The notes beneath the pieces were generated by a model that was given only the letters and a program-made list of their open reading frames with translations, was not told where the DNA came from and did no database searches. 64,000 bases of DNA from a virus: IMG/VR virus record IMGVR_UViG_3300009181_000072, positions 1 through 64,000 of that record. One strand, given 5' to 3'. Below are positions 35,294-43,972 of this stretch, in pieces. Within the stretch, counting starts at the first letter, position 1; each line of letters opens with the position of its first letter. The position numbers and the translations under genes were made by a program.

Positions 35294-35734
35294 ATGAGTA
35301 AGTATAGCCAAGGTCGATTCATACCTAAGAACCCAGCCAAGTTACTTGGAAAACAAGAAGTAACATTTCGCAGCAGCTGGGAACTCACAGTGATGAACTT
35401 CCTAGACACTCATCCCAGCGTGATACAGTGGGCTAGCGAAAGCATACGAATACCATATATCAATCCGCTGACCGGAAAGCCAAGCCAATACGTGCCAGAT
35501 TTCATGGTGTTATATCAAGACAAGAATGGTAAGCGTCGAGCAGAAGTAGTAGAAGTTAAGCCTGCTAAAGAAGCAATGGTCGAGAATGCAAAGAGCAAGC
35601 GCGACAAAGTAAGCCTCATATTAAACACAGCTAAGTGGGCAGCAGCTATGAGTTTCTGCAAGAAGAATGGCATGACTTTCAGGATCCTCACTGAAAGTGA
35701 CATATATATCACAAAGCCCAAGAGGAAACGCTGA
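35294..35734 (+). CDS. 4: Head completion protein gp4-like (TnsA-type nuclease fold)
   Basis: A 146-residue protein that I match to T4 gp4, needed to finish DNA-filled heads. The visible restriction-like core has FRSSWELTVMNFLD, WASESIRIPYINPLTGK, then YVPDFMVLY and VVEVKPAKE, giving the E...PD...E-x-K catalytic pattern of TnsA-like endonucleases. Length is similar to T4 gp4 (150 aa). It may trim or protect DNA ends. The gene ends one base into the next start (TGATG). Confidence 0.85.
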   Translation: MSKYSQGRFIPKNPAKLLGKQEVTFRSSWELTVMNFLDTHPSVIQWASESIRIPYINPLTGKPSQYVPDFMVLYQDKNGKRRAEVVEVKPAKEAMVENAKSKRDKVSLILNTAKWAAAMSFCKKNGMTFRILTESDIYITKPKRKR

Positions 35735-36231
35735 TGGCCAATAGGTTCAAGACGCTAGAAGACACGTTTGATATGGAATCTGCTGAAGAAGATACAGACA
35801 GCACCAACGATGTTGCAGAAGTTGACGTGCCAAGTGACGAAGATATACATGCTGCACTGGCACTGGCAAACGACATTGATAAGCAGCTTAGTGCTGCACG
35901 TGGCAAAGACGAGCATGATAGAGAAATGGACGAGCTTGCTGATCTAGCTATCAAGGCACACATGGATCTACAGGACCTTGGCATGAACGTGGAAATACGC
36001 CATGCAGGTGAGATTTTCAGCAGCAGCAGCCAGATGCTAAAGATAGCAGTTGATGCTAAGAACAACAAGATAGACAAGAAGCTCAAGATGCTAAAGCTAC
36101 AGTTAGACAAGCTAAAGCTAGACAGAGCAACTAAAAAGACTGATGATGATCCTCTTGATGTCAAAGCCACTCTGATGGATCGCAATGAGCTGTTGAAACA
36201 GCTCGACGAAATCAACAGAGACGCTAAATAA
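35734..36231 (+). CDS. 16: Terminase small subunit gp16-like
   Basis: A 165-residue, mostly helical and very charged protein. After an acidic N-terminus it reads MDELADLAIKAHMDLQDLG, then VEIRHAGEIFSSSSQMLK and a Lys/Leu coiled-coil-like segment. The helical hairpin with a VR-AAEIF-type segment is what I associate with T4-like small terminases, which assemble as rings and regulate the gp17 motor. It sits upstream of gp17, with two unknown genes between. Its stop codon overlaps a late promoter for the next gene. Confidence 0.7.
   Translation: MANRFKTLEDTFDMESAEEDTDSTNDVAEVDVPSDEDIHAALALANDIDKQLSAARGKDEHDREMDELADLAIKAHMDLQDLGMNVEIRHAGEIFSSSSQMLKIAVDAKNNKIDKKLKMLKLQLDKLKLDRATKKTDDDPLDVKATLMDRNELLKQLDEINRDAK
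36223..36230 (+). promoter_or_regulatory. T4-type late promoter overlapping gp16 stop
   Basis: GCTAAATA, 26 nt ahead of the ATG at 36257. Confidence 0.5.
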
Positions 36232-36256
36232 CTGCCACATTGGAGCATCTTTTGCC

Positions 36257-37075
36257 ATGAAGTCATTTAAAGAGTATATCGCTGAAAGCACCCAAGAATA
36301 TGGGTTCGTGATCAAGCTAGCGGCAGAGCCGTCCGACGATCAGCTAAACGCGGTAGAAAACTACCTGCATCAATTTGGGTTGATTGAAATGACAAACCCA
36401 GTACTGCTAGCAGGCGACACGCTAGACTTCTCAGATCAGCCAAATCAAAAGGTTTGGCAGATCAATTTCATCACAACCATGCCGCTCAGCAGCTATGTGA
36501 CCATGGAAGGGCTTCGTGAGGTACTAAATGTACCAGAGAAGAACATAGTGGTTCGTACTGCTACAGAGCCAGTTGAACTGAGTGCTGATAGACAGATGAT
36601 AGAACTTGGCTTCCGTGCCGATGCTGCCAAAAAAGATCTGCATCCTGCAGCACGTCTCAGCACTGACAGGCTCTACCAAGACATTGAACAACCTATAACC
36701 ACTGACATCTACGGGGACGCTTATAACAAGCGATTCCTTGATTATCTCGCTGGTACTAAAGCTACTAGACCAACTGATGAATACGATGCACCCGCGCCGC
36801 TGTTTAGCTGGATAGAGATGAACAAGGTCAAACCCAGCGAACCAGTGCAGGACATGGCTGACTTTAATGCTAGGTACGACACACCCAAGCCAGTAACACG
36901 CACTCTTAAGAACATGCCAGCTGACCCAACGCCTCGTAGCGGTCTGGGAGCCAACGGCAATTTTGATGACGGTGCCAAGCATCTGTACAAGTTTTATCAA
37001 GACGATAAAGGCAATCGCGTAAACATGGGCGCTCCGCGTGCTCCAAACAAACCAGCATTCGTAAGGAAGGGTTAA
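36257..37075 (+). CDS. Probable encapsidated protein with capsid-targeting-like N-terminus
   Basis: A 272-residue protein of unknown function. The first residues, MKSFKEYIAES, closely resemble the capsid-targeting sequence of T4 internal proteins (MKTYQEFIAE). They include an I-x-E site (IAE|S) of the sort cut by the T4 prohead protease gp21. By analogy the protein would be loaded into the prohead and trimmed. The remainder is unrecognised, with Pro-rich linkers near residues 180-250. It lies between terminase genes and has a late promoter, consistent with head assembly. Confidence 0.6.
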   Translation: MKSFKEYIAESTQEYGFVIKLAAEPSDDQLNAVENYLHQFGLIEMTNPVLLAGDTLDFSDQPNQKVWQINFITTMPLSSYVTMEGLREVLNVPEKNIVVRTATEPVELSADRQMIELGFRADAAKKDLHPAARLSTDRLYQDIEQPITTDIYGDAYNKRFLDYLAGTKATRPTDEYDAPAPLFSWIEMNKVKPSEPVQDMADFNARYDTPKPVTRTLKNMPADPTPRSGLGANGNFDDGAKHLYKFYQDDKGNRVNMGAPRAPNKPAFVRKG

Positions 37076-37078
37076 ATC

Positions 37079-38800
37079 ATGGATTTCCATAGCATATTAG
37101 GCAAACTTAGGGCTATTGAGTCCTTGGGCACACAGGGTATAGACGACAGGCTGCACGAAGCAGAAGGTTGCACGATGACTGCAGAAGGCGAAGCGTGCCC
37201 TGTGCATGGCATGGAAGAATGCGACGGCTATCAAGGCACCATACAGATGGAAGATAGTCGCGGCGAGATGATGGATAGTGATACTAGCCGTGACGATCAT
37301 GCTGAACGTGCAGGTCGTAAAGTTGCACGCGATATTGAGTATGACGAACGCAAAAAGGACGGTATACACGGTGCCAAGCGCGGTGCAGAAGACAACAAAG
37401 CTGAGCGTGCTGGTCGTCGTGTTACCAAGGACATTGAGTATGATGAAAAGGTAAACGAAGCTGCAAGTACATCATCCGATGCAAAAGCACTGGCACGCGA
37501 AATAACAGATTCTATTATTAAAGATTACGCACGTCAGGGCTTTAGGTGGGACTTTGAAGATGACATGGAGTTCGGCGGATTTTTAGCTGATCAGTATCAT
37601 ACGACAGGCAACGACGACGACGAAAATTCGTATGAAGACAGGTACAACCAATTGTCAAATGAAGATCGTAGACGAGTAATGGGTGCTGTTAAGCGCGGAG
37701 TTGATAAGGTATTCCGCGGGAAAAGTGATTATGATGACACCGGTATTACAGGTCATGGACGCATACGCGAAGCTGCAAGTACATCATCCGATGCAAAAGC
37801 ACTGGCACGCGATATCGTATCTGCTGTTAGAGACATGTACGAAGATCAGGGGGTTGTCGGGTCGGGTGATCAACACGATTTTAAAACCGTAGAAGAATTT
37901 AAAGATTTCTTAGAAATGAACGAGCTGGAAAAGTTTGCCCGTCAATTAGAAAAGTTATCTGATGCAGATAAGAATCGCGTATTCCGTGCTGCTATAAAAC
38001 GAATCAACAAGATACTTGCTAGTGGCATGGAAGAAGATGCTCCACTTGGTCCACCACCGTTTGCTGGCCCAGGTGCAACTAACAATGGCCCAGACACTGC
38101 TGGGTATGTGTATGCATACAGCGAAAGCCAAAAGCAGCTGCGCGAAAGCATGAACATCGTGATGAATCAAAACATAGATGATCAAGGTAATCACAAGAGC
38201 ATCTCAGTAACAGCCACTGATGAAGATTTTGACAAGCTTGAGCGCTTGCTAACCATGGCAGGTATTGGTCGTGGCGAGTCACCCGCAGAAATAGTGGTAG
38301 CGGCTCCGCGAGCTGGTATGCCCTATGGTGTAGCAGCAGGTGCAACTTGCCCTGATTGCGGCGGTTCGGACGGAGAATGCTCGTGCGATAACAGCTGCTC
38401 TAGCTGTGGCGGTTCGGATGGACAATGTACCTGCGACGAAGTTGCTATGGAAAATGCTGATCATGACTTTGGACATGACGAGCACGCAGAAGCTGGTGAA
38501 CCACTCGACGTGAAAGATTACGAATGGAATGGTCCGCATATCAACCAGCGTTTTGGTAAGATCGGCGACAACACGCTGATGGCAGAACGTGCCAACAGCT
38601 TGTTTGCAGCACTTAATGAGCAGTACACAGATTACTTGATGGAAGCCGAACTTGAGACAAGCAATGCTGGATCTGAGAGCCCACTAACTGCCAACGCTCG
38701 CGATGCATTTGATAAGGATCCATTTGCAGACGAGAAGCCTGTAACCGACGGTAGTCGCAGTCCTCTTAGCCATATTGGCCGTCAAGACGTCATGAATTAA
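37079..38800 (+). CDS. Large acidic repeat protein with Cys knuckles, unknown function
   Basis: A 573-residue, strongly acidic protein. It has two kinds of internal repeat: HAERAGRKVARDIEYDE and KAERAGRRVTKDIEYDE (residues about 77-125), and two copies of EAASTSSDAKALAR about 104 residues apart. Each of the latter precedes a helical domain of about 90 residues. A Cys-rich segment (CPDCGGSDGECSCD, CSSCGGSDGQCTCD, about residues 422-458) looks like two metal-binding knuckles. No enzyme motif is seen. It begins 3 nt after the previous gene, so it may also enter the head. Confidence 0.65.
   Translation: MDFHSILGKLRAIESLGTQGIDDRLHEAEGCTMTAEGEACPVHGMEECDGYQGTIQMEDSRGEMMDSDTSRDDHAERAGRKVARDIEYDERKKDGIHGAKRGAEDNKAERAGRRVTKDIEYDEKVNEAASTSSDAKALAREITDSIIKDYARQGFRWDFEDDMEFGGFLADQYHTTGNDDDENSYEDRYNQLSNEDRRRVMGAVKRGVDKVFRGKSDYDDTGITGHGRIREAASTSSDAKALARDIVSAVRDMYEDQGVVGSGDQHDFKTVEEFKDFLEMNELEKFARQLEKLSDADKNRVFRAAIKRINKILASGMEEDAPLGPPPFAGPGATNNGPDTAGYVYAYSESQKQLRESMNIVMNQNIDDQGNHKSISVTATDEDFDKLERLLTMAGIGRGESPAEIVVAAPRAGMPYGVAAGATCPDCGGSDGECSCDNSCSSCGGSDGQCTCDEVAMENADHDFGHDEHAEAGEPLDVKDYEWNGPHINQRFGKIGDNTLMAERANSLFAALNEQYTDYLMEAELETSNAGSESPLTANARDAFDKDPFADEKPVTDGSRSPLSHIGRQDVMN
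37456..37500 (+). repeat. 45-bp direct repeat, copy 1
   Basis: Identical over 45 bases to 37768-37812, inside the same reading frame. It marks an internal domain duplication with a 312-bp period. Confidence 0.9.
37768..37812 (+). repeat. 45-bp direct repeat, copy 2
   Basis: Exact second copy of 37456-37500. The identity at third codon positions suggests a recent duplication or gene conversion. Confidence 0.9.
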
Positions 38801-38826
38801 TAGTTTTGGTAAGTTTAACCATAAGT

Positions 38827-38849
38827 AACAGCGGCATAATGCCGCTGTT
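38827..38849 (+). terminator. Hairpin between the acidic repeat protein gene and gp17
   Basis: AACAGCGGCAT followed by its complement ATGCCGCTGTT with a one-base centre, then CTCTT. Probably a terminator, although the T-run is poor. Confidence 0.65.
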
Positions 38850-38863
38850 CTCTTGAGTGACAC

Positions 38864-40450
38864 ATGGCAAAAAACGACATAGACTTCCAGCTTGTAAAGC
38901 AGGCCAATAAAAAGACCACTTACACACCTGCACAGATCCGTGAGATTGCACGCTGCGCCAAGGATCCCTTGTACTTCATGGAAAATTACATGAAGATACA
39001 ACACCCTGTTAGGGGTCGAATGCCGTTTGAAGCATACGATTATCAGAAGAAACTCATCAACTGTTATTGGAACAACACTTCAGTGATAGCACTGTTGCCA
39101 AGGCAAAGCGGCAAGACCACAACCGCTGCCGGATACCTCTTATGGTATGCCATGTTTAACAATGACGTAACAGTTCTCATCGCTGCTAACAAGTTCCGTG
39201 CAGCCAATGAGATCATGGATCGCGTGAAGTTTGCATACGAAGAACTTCCCGATTGGTTGCGTGCAGGTGTTGCAACATACAACGTGCAAGATATCAAGTT
39301 TGACAACGGCTCGCGCATCAAGGCAACAACTACTACACCAGACAGCGGACGCGGTATGTCAATTTCTCTGCTGTACCTAGACGAGTTTGCATTCGTGAAA
39401 CCTCGTATCGCAGAAGAGTTTTGGACTGCTATGAGCCCAACGCTGGCAACTGGCGGTAAGTGCATCATTACAAGCACCCCCAACAGCGACGAAGACAAGT
39501 TTGCCGAAATATGGTTTGGTGCTAACAAGACTGTAGATGATTATGGCAACGACACTGCAGATGGACTTGGTGTAAATGGTTTTGCAGCATTTACTGCACA
39601 CTACAGCGAAGTACCAGGACGCGACGAAGTGTGGGCTGACAAGGAACGTGCTAAGATAAGCGTTGATCGTTTCCGCAGAGAATATGGCTGCGAGTTTGTT
39701 ACTGCTGACGAAACGCTGATCAATGCCAGCACGCTGCTGCAGTTACAGGGTGTAGAACCCATATTCAAGACTGGGCAGACTCGCTGGTACGAGCACATCA
39801 AACCCAACAAGACCTATCTGGTTGCGCTGGATCCTAGCGCAGGTGTGGGCAAAGATTTCAGTTGCATACAAGTTTTCAGCTTGCCAGACATGGCACAGAT
39901 AGCAGAATGGACACATAATCGCACTAGCATACCACAGCAGGTCAAGACACTGCAAAGCACTATCAACTTCATACACAGCGAGATGCGCAAGTTCGCTGAC
40001 CAGCGCGGAGATCCAGAGATATACTTCACGCTAGAAAACAACAGCTGGGGCGAAGCAGCTATTGTGACCATAGATGAGATGGGCGAAGATACGTTTAATG
40101 CCATCTGGTTGCACGAACCAAAGATCAGAGGCGTGTCCAGGTTACGGCGAGGGCTCAATACTAATGTGCGCAGCAAGGCAATGGCATGTACAAAGCTTAA
40201 AAGCCTGGTAGAAAGCAATAAATTAGTGTTGCGTAGCAAGACGTTAGTTAGACAACTCAAGTTCTTCGTAGCCAAGGGTAACAGTTTTGAAGGTAAGGTT
40301 GGCGAAAATGATGACGCTGTCATGTCTACTATATTGTGCGTGCGCATGATGCAGATGGTAACCAGATGGGACGAGGCGATTGGTAATCTAATGAAAGACG
40401 ACTTCTCAGATGAATCAAGCGAACCCATGCCGATCAGTATTGGCTATTAA
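38864..40450 (+). CDS. 17: Terminase large subunit gp17
   Basis: The 528-residue DNA-packaging motor ATPase and headful nuclease. Walker A is in LLPRQSGKTTTAAG (about residue 80), Walker B is in LLYLDEFAFV, and the coupling motif ITSTPN follows. The C-terminal RNase H-like nuclease has an Asp in LVALDPSAGVGKDFSC and acidic residues in FTLENNSWGE and ENDDAVMSTIL. Somewhat shorter than T4 gp17 (610 aa). It is the sole gene between a hairpin terminator and the unknown 40468 gene, and it acts at the portal during packaging. Confidence 0.95.
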   Translation: MAKNDIDFQLVKQANKKTTYTPAQIREIARCAKDPLYFMENYMKIQHPVRGRMPFEAYDYQKKLINCYWNNTSVIALLPRQSGKTTTAAGYLLWYAMFNNDVTVLIAANKFRAANEIMDRVKFAYEELPDWLRAGVATYNVQDIKFDNGSRIKATTTTPDSGRGMSISLLYLDEFAFVKPRIAEEFWTAMSPTLATGGKCIITSTPNSDEDKFAEIWFGANKTVDDYGNDTADGLGVNGFAAFTAHYSEVPGRDEVWADKERAKISVDRFRREYGCEFVTADETLINASTLLQLQGVEPIFKTGQTRWYEHIKPNKTYLVALDPSAGVGKDFSCIQVFSLPDMAQIAEWTHNRTSIPQQVKTLQSTINFIHSEMRKFADQRGDPEIYFTLENNSWGEAAIVTIDEMGEDTFNAIWLHEPKIRGVSRLRRGLNTNVRSKAMACTKLKSLVESNKLVLRSKTLVRQLKFFVAKGNSFEGKVGENDDAVMSTILCVRMMQMVTRWDEAIGNLMKDDFSDESSEPMPISIGY

Positions 40451-40467
40451 AAGGTAAATATGACATC

Positions 40468-41499
40468 ATGAATCACAACTGGGACATCATAGGCGACAAG
40501 ATCTTTGGAATACTGCGCGGCAATGGCTATCGTGTGCAGATGTTTGATCGCGGCGGCGACAAAACCATGGATCCGCACGAAGCCACTCGTTACTTTGTTA
40601 CCATACCAAGCAACGACCCGGCTCTCAAGAACTTCAATATCTTAGTAAGCTTGCACGACGAAGATACCAGCAGCCATATGGATATCAAGACACCAGATCT
40701 TGCTGATGACAAAGACTTTAATACTGTTATCAAGATCAAAGATAGTTTGCAAAACAACATTGGTGATAGAGAAGGACTCAGTGTTAATTGGTACAAGTTC
40801 GACCATGACATTGATCCGCGAGAGGACGCTGTGAACAACATCAAAGAAAGCCGCGATATCAGCAAGCCATATGGTAGCACCAAAAGCAGCTATCAAAAGA
40901 TCGGCAACAGCAAGCTGGTCATACGCCACACTGATCCGGTTAACGAAGAAAAAAAGGGCAGCCGTTGGCGCCACATCAAGAACATCTTCATTGAGACCAA
41001 GCTGGGTGAGCGTTTTAACTATCCGCATCCGCACATCGCAGGTGCAAGAGCTATGGCACGGCACTTGGCAAATGATGGTAGATTCAACGACCAAGTATCA
41101 AAAGCCATACTCAAGATGAGCGAAGACTATATCAAGCTCAAGAAGGCCAACAGCCTGATGCGCGGCAAGGATCCTGATCTAAGCCTGCAGGTCAAGACAG
41201 CACTACAGAAATTGAGCAAGGACAGCAAGAGACTGAGCGGTAGCCGAGGCTATGCTACTGGTATTGCTGACATTGCTAAGCAGAGCATGCTGGCTCCAGC
41301 AGAACGTGTCATAGAATTACGTAACAAGTTGGCTGAGACCTGTGGATGCCAGCAGGGTGACGATCATGACCTATCGTCCCTGGAGACAGCTGCTCGCTAC
41401 TTGATCAGCAATGGTTACACTGTTTCAAAAACAGAACCAGAAGAAGACTCGCTTGATACAGAAATCTTGCGTTTAGAGGAGCTAGCCGGCATCATTTAA
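40468..41499 (+). CDS. Unknown phage protein, helical with conserved-looking core
   Basis: A 343-residue protein. A central segment (RWRHIKNIFIETKLGERFNYPHPHIAGARAMARHLANDG) spans residues about 165-205 and resembles a widespread segment in T4-like marine phage proteins of unknown role. N- and C-terminal parts are charged and helical (EDYIKLKKANSLMRG). No enzymatic motif. It follows gp17 by 17 nt and precedes 41501 by 1 nt. Possibly virion-associated. Note: the quoted core is split here for length: RWRHIKNIFIETKLGERF, then PHPHIAGARAMARHLA. Confidence 0.6.
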   Translation: MNHNWDIIGDKIFGILRGNGYRVQMFDRGGDKTMDPHEATRYFVTIPSNDPALKNFNILVSLHDEDTSSHMDIKTPDLADDKDFNTVIKIKDSLQNNIGDREGLSVNWYKFDHDIDPREDAVNNIKESRDISKPYGSTKSSYQKIGNSKLVIRHTDPVNEEKKGSRWRHIKNIFIETKLGERFNYPHPHIAGARAMARHLANDGRFNDQVSKAILKMSEDYIKLKKANSLMRGKDPDLSLQVKTALQKLSKDSKRLSGSRGYATGIADIAKQSMLAPAERVIELRNKLAETCGCQQGDDHDLSSLETAARYLISNGYTVSKTEPEEDSLDTEILRLEELAGII

Positions 41500-41500
41500 G

Positions 41501-41944
41501 ATGCTGGTCATAGTTTCTGCAGATAATCAACTAACTTATCCGCCTGAGTCTACTTGCTTCACTGTGCGGCTTAGGCAATCTGATACTATCTATACTCAAG
41601 TAACCAAACTTGGCTTAGCATTAGAAGATTATATGTTAACGCATATGGTCACTAATGCAGCGTTGGTATGGGCTACCCGATATTATGTAGATCCAACTGT
41701 GTTTGTTAATTTGCCAACATTTCGCACAGATGAGATAATGTTCCCTAATCTTGCCACAGAATTAAAAGTTGGATGGGCAGCTGGACATGCCAACGCATTG
41801 ATTAAATGGGCAGCTACCTGTAGAGATGCAGCAGCGTTGGAATTTAAACCGTGGCCGCAACTTTTTGAAATATCAAGCAGCACTGCAAATCTAGTGTGGT
41901 GGGCACAACGCATCAATCTTCGAGTGTACGGGACCGATCAATGA
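41501..41944 (+). CDS. Unknown protein coupled to a glycosyltransferase-like gene
   Basis: 147 residues, no recognised domain. It has Trp- and Ala-rich helices (WAAGHANALIKWAATCRDAA). It starts 1 nt after the previous gene and ends in an ATGA overlap with the next, so it is probably co-translated with the glycosyltransferase-like protein. Confidence 0.55.
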   Translation: MLVIVSADNQLTYPPESTCFTVRLRQSDTIYTQVTKLGLALEDYMLTHMVTNAALVWATRYYVDPTVFVNLPTFRTDEIMFPNLATELKVGWAAGHANALIKWAATCRDAAALEFKPWPQLFEISSSTANLVWWAQRINLRVYGTDQ

Positions 41945-42765
41945 AAACTGCGATATTGGTTAGAGGTCATGCAAGAACTTGGTCGTTAACTAAGCAACAC
42001 AATTTACAATTGATGAGCAGCATATACGATTCGCCTGATTGGTTTTTTGGTGCGCCTGCCTCAAATACGATTAGCAACCAATCGGTACAAACAGATTTTG
42101 CAGGATACAATCTGATTTCAACTGCACTATTAGATGAAAAAACATATCCGCTGCCCGCGTATAATGACGATGTCAATCGTTGGCGGTATTGGATACCAGC
42201 GTATTGGCGACTAGCATGGTTAGATTATCATCTTGGTATGGCCAAGCGCAAACATGAGTTAGCCACGAGCATACGATATGATAATGTTCTGTTTCTACGT
42301 ACCGATTGTTGGTATTTCAGAGTTGGACAAGATATTCGTGCTACTAGGTTGTTACACGGCATGAGCGTGTCGCATATAGGTCCAAATGGGGCTATGGGTG
42401 TCGATGATTGGATCAGCGACGATCTCGTTTGGCGTGCAGGTGCAGCTGCTGCTGATATACTATGCATGCGCTGGTTTGATACTCATTACGATCGGCACAG
42501 CACAACACAGTTGATACACGGTAACAGCCATGCACTGTTGGCATCGTATGTTGCACGTAATTTCATAGCACATGATCCAACGGCGGATAGTTTCAAATGC
42601 ACGCTGATCCGACCCGATCATGCAGATCTCATGCCGTGGACCTGGGAAAAGCATGATGAGACACACAACGACAGCGTTACTTGGCACGGCCTTGCACTTG
42701 CAGAAAAGATCAAGTGGTGTGAGAAACTTGGTATAGATCCAAGAGATTATCAACTTGTAGATTGA
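41941..42765 (+). CDS. Glycosyltransferase-like protein
   Basis: A 274-residue protein starting MKTAILVRGHARTW. The middle has YDNVLFLRTDCWYF, comparable to the strand-loop carrying a DxD-like acid in GT-A enzymes that read YD-VI-LR-D. It also has LVWRAGAAAADILCMRWFD. I take it as a tentative sugar transferase. A real DxD is not seen. It starts within an ATGA overlap with 41501. Targets could be phage DNA, virion proteins or host surface sugars. Confidence 0.45.
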   Translation: MKTAILVRGHARTWSLTKQHNLQLMSSIYDSPDWFFGAPASNTISNQSVQTDFAGYNLISTALLDEKTYPLPAYNDDVNRWRYWIPAYWRLAWLDYHLGMAKRKHELATSIRYDNVLFLRTDCWYFRVGQDIRATRLLHGMSVSHIGPNGAMGVDDWISDDLVWRAGAAAADILCMRWFDTHYDRHSTTQLIHGNSHALLASYVARNFIAHDPTADSFKCTLIRPDHADLMPWTWEKHDETHNDSVTWHGLALAEKIKWCEKLGIDPRDYQLVD

Positions 42766-42784
42766 CACTTGACAAATCCTGCGG

Positions 42785-42792
42785 CATAAATA
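42785..42792 (+). promoter_or_regulatory. Late-type promoter for gp32
   Basis: CATAAATA, 82 nt ahead of the gp32 start, leaving a long leader with a hairpin. Confidence 0.5.
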
Positions 42793-42798
42793 AACTGT

Positions 42799-42825
42799 CA
42801 GTTAGCAATGCGAAGTTGCAAACTG
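42799..42825 (+). promoter_or_regulatory. Hairpin in the gp32 mRNA leader
   Basis: CAGTTAGCAA, a 7-nt loop and TTGCAAACTG form a stem with one mismatch, 50-76 nt ahead of the start. A largely unstructured A-rich stretch follows. T4 gp32 represses its own translation from a leader pseudoknot in a similar position, so this is a candidate autogenous operator. Confidence 0.5.
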
Positions 42826-42874
42826 TCTATAGTAAAAATTGGCACATGAAAGCACACATAGGAGGCACATTATC

Positions 42875-43909
42875 ATGGCACTTAGTCTTAAAGAAATCCA
42901 AGCTAAACTGCTCGAGCAACAGGCTCGCAAAGACCGCTCAAAGGGCGGCACATTTACCGGAGACAATTCAATCTATCCGTTCTGGAACAATCCAGAGGGC
43001 TCCACTGCCACTCTGAGGTTTCTTCCGGACGGCGACGACACCAACGACTTCTTTTGGGTGGAACGGCTCATCATCAAGATCCCGTTCCCAGGAGTCAAGG
43101 GGCAAAACGATGCTCGCCCAGTTGAAGTGCAAGTTCCTTGCATGGACATGTGGAAGCCAGGTAGCTGCCCCATCGCAGCCGAAACACGTCCGTGGTGGAA
43201 AGATCCTACTCTCGAAGATATGGCTCGCAAGTACTGGCGGAAGAAGAGCTATGTGTTCCAGGGTTTTGTCACGCAGAATCCTAACAAGGATGATAACACA
43301 CCGGAAAATCCGATCCGGCGATTTATCATCAATCCTAGCGTGTTTGATGCTATTAAGGCGATCCTTATGCGGCAGGATCTTGAGAATAGCCCTACTGATT
43401 ACGCAGCTGGACGTGATTTTTACCTTAGCAAGACAACTAAAGGCGGCTATGCCAACTATAGTAGCTCTAGCTGGTCAATGAAAGAACGTGCGCTCGGTCA
43501 GGACGAACTTGGTGCTATCGAAAAGAACGGCTTGTTCACGCTTAGCAGCTTCCTTCCAAAGAAGCCAGACGATGCACATCTCAATGCTATCATGGAGATG
43601 TTTGCTGCATCTGTGCAGGAAGAGCTGTATGATGCAGATCGTTGGGGACAGTACTATCGTCCAAACGGCATGCGTCTTGAAGGTGCTGGTGCTAACGACG
43701 ATGCAGCAGGCACAACCGCTCCTGTGAGTAAGCCTGTAACAGCTGCCAGCATCATGGATCGTGCAGTTGCTGCTAAGCCAGCTACAACCACTGACAGTGG
43801 TTGGAAAGACCCGGCTCCCACTGCACCAGCAGGTGACAAACCTGTATTGAACTCCCCTGATGCAATCTTGGCTGCAATCCGCGCTCGTAAGCTCGGCGGC
43901 GCAGCTTAA
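42875..43909 (+). CDS. 32: Single-stranded DNA-binding protein gp32
   Basis: The 344-residue replication and recombination SSB. The N-terminal basic part (LKEIQAKLLEQQARKD) would give cooperativity. The OB core has GDNSIYPFWNNPEGSTATLRF, a VQVPCMDMW and CPIAAETRPWW region comparable to the T4 zinc-binding part, and VFQGFV. The C-terminal tail is Ala/Pro-rich (SIMDRAVAAKPAT) rather than the strongly acidic tail of T4. The ATG at 42875 has a perfect AGGAGG site. It is followed by a terminator and uvsX. Confidence 0.92.
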   Translation: MALSLKEIQAKLLEQQARKDRSKGGTFTGDNSIYPFWNNPEGSTATLRFLPDGDDTNDFFWVERLIIKIPFPGVKGQNDARPVEVQVPCMDMWKPGSCPIAAETRPWWKDPTLEDMARKYWRKKSYVFQGFVTQNPNKDDNTPENPIRRFIINPSVFDAIKAILMRQDLENSPTDYAAGRDFYLSKTTKGGYANYSSSSWSMKERALGQDELGAIEKNGLFTLSSFLPKKPDDAHLNAIMEMFAASVQEELYDADRWGQYYRPNGMRLEGAGANDDAAGTTAPVSKPVTAASIMDRAVAAKPATTTDSGWKDPAPTAPAGDKPVLNSPDAILAAIRARKLGGAA

Positions 43910-43921
43910 TCCATAACAGCT

Positions 43922-43948
43922 AGGATGGGCGATACGTTCGCCCATCCT
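43922..43948 (+). terminator. Hairpin between gp32 and uvsX
   Basis: AGGATGGGCGA and TCGCCCATCCT around a 5-nt loop. There is no T-run after it, so it may attenuate or protect RNA rather than fully terminate. Confidence 0.6.
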
Positions 43949-43972
43949 GCCACATGATCACAGGAGAAAATT

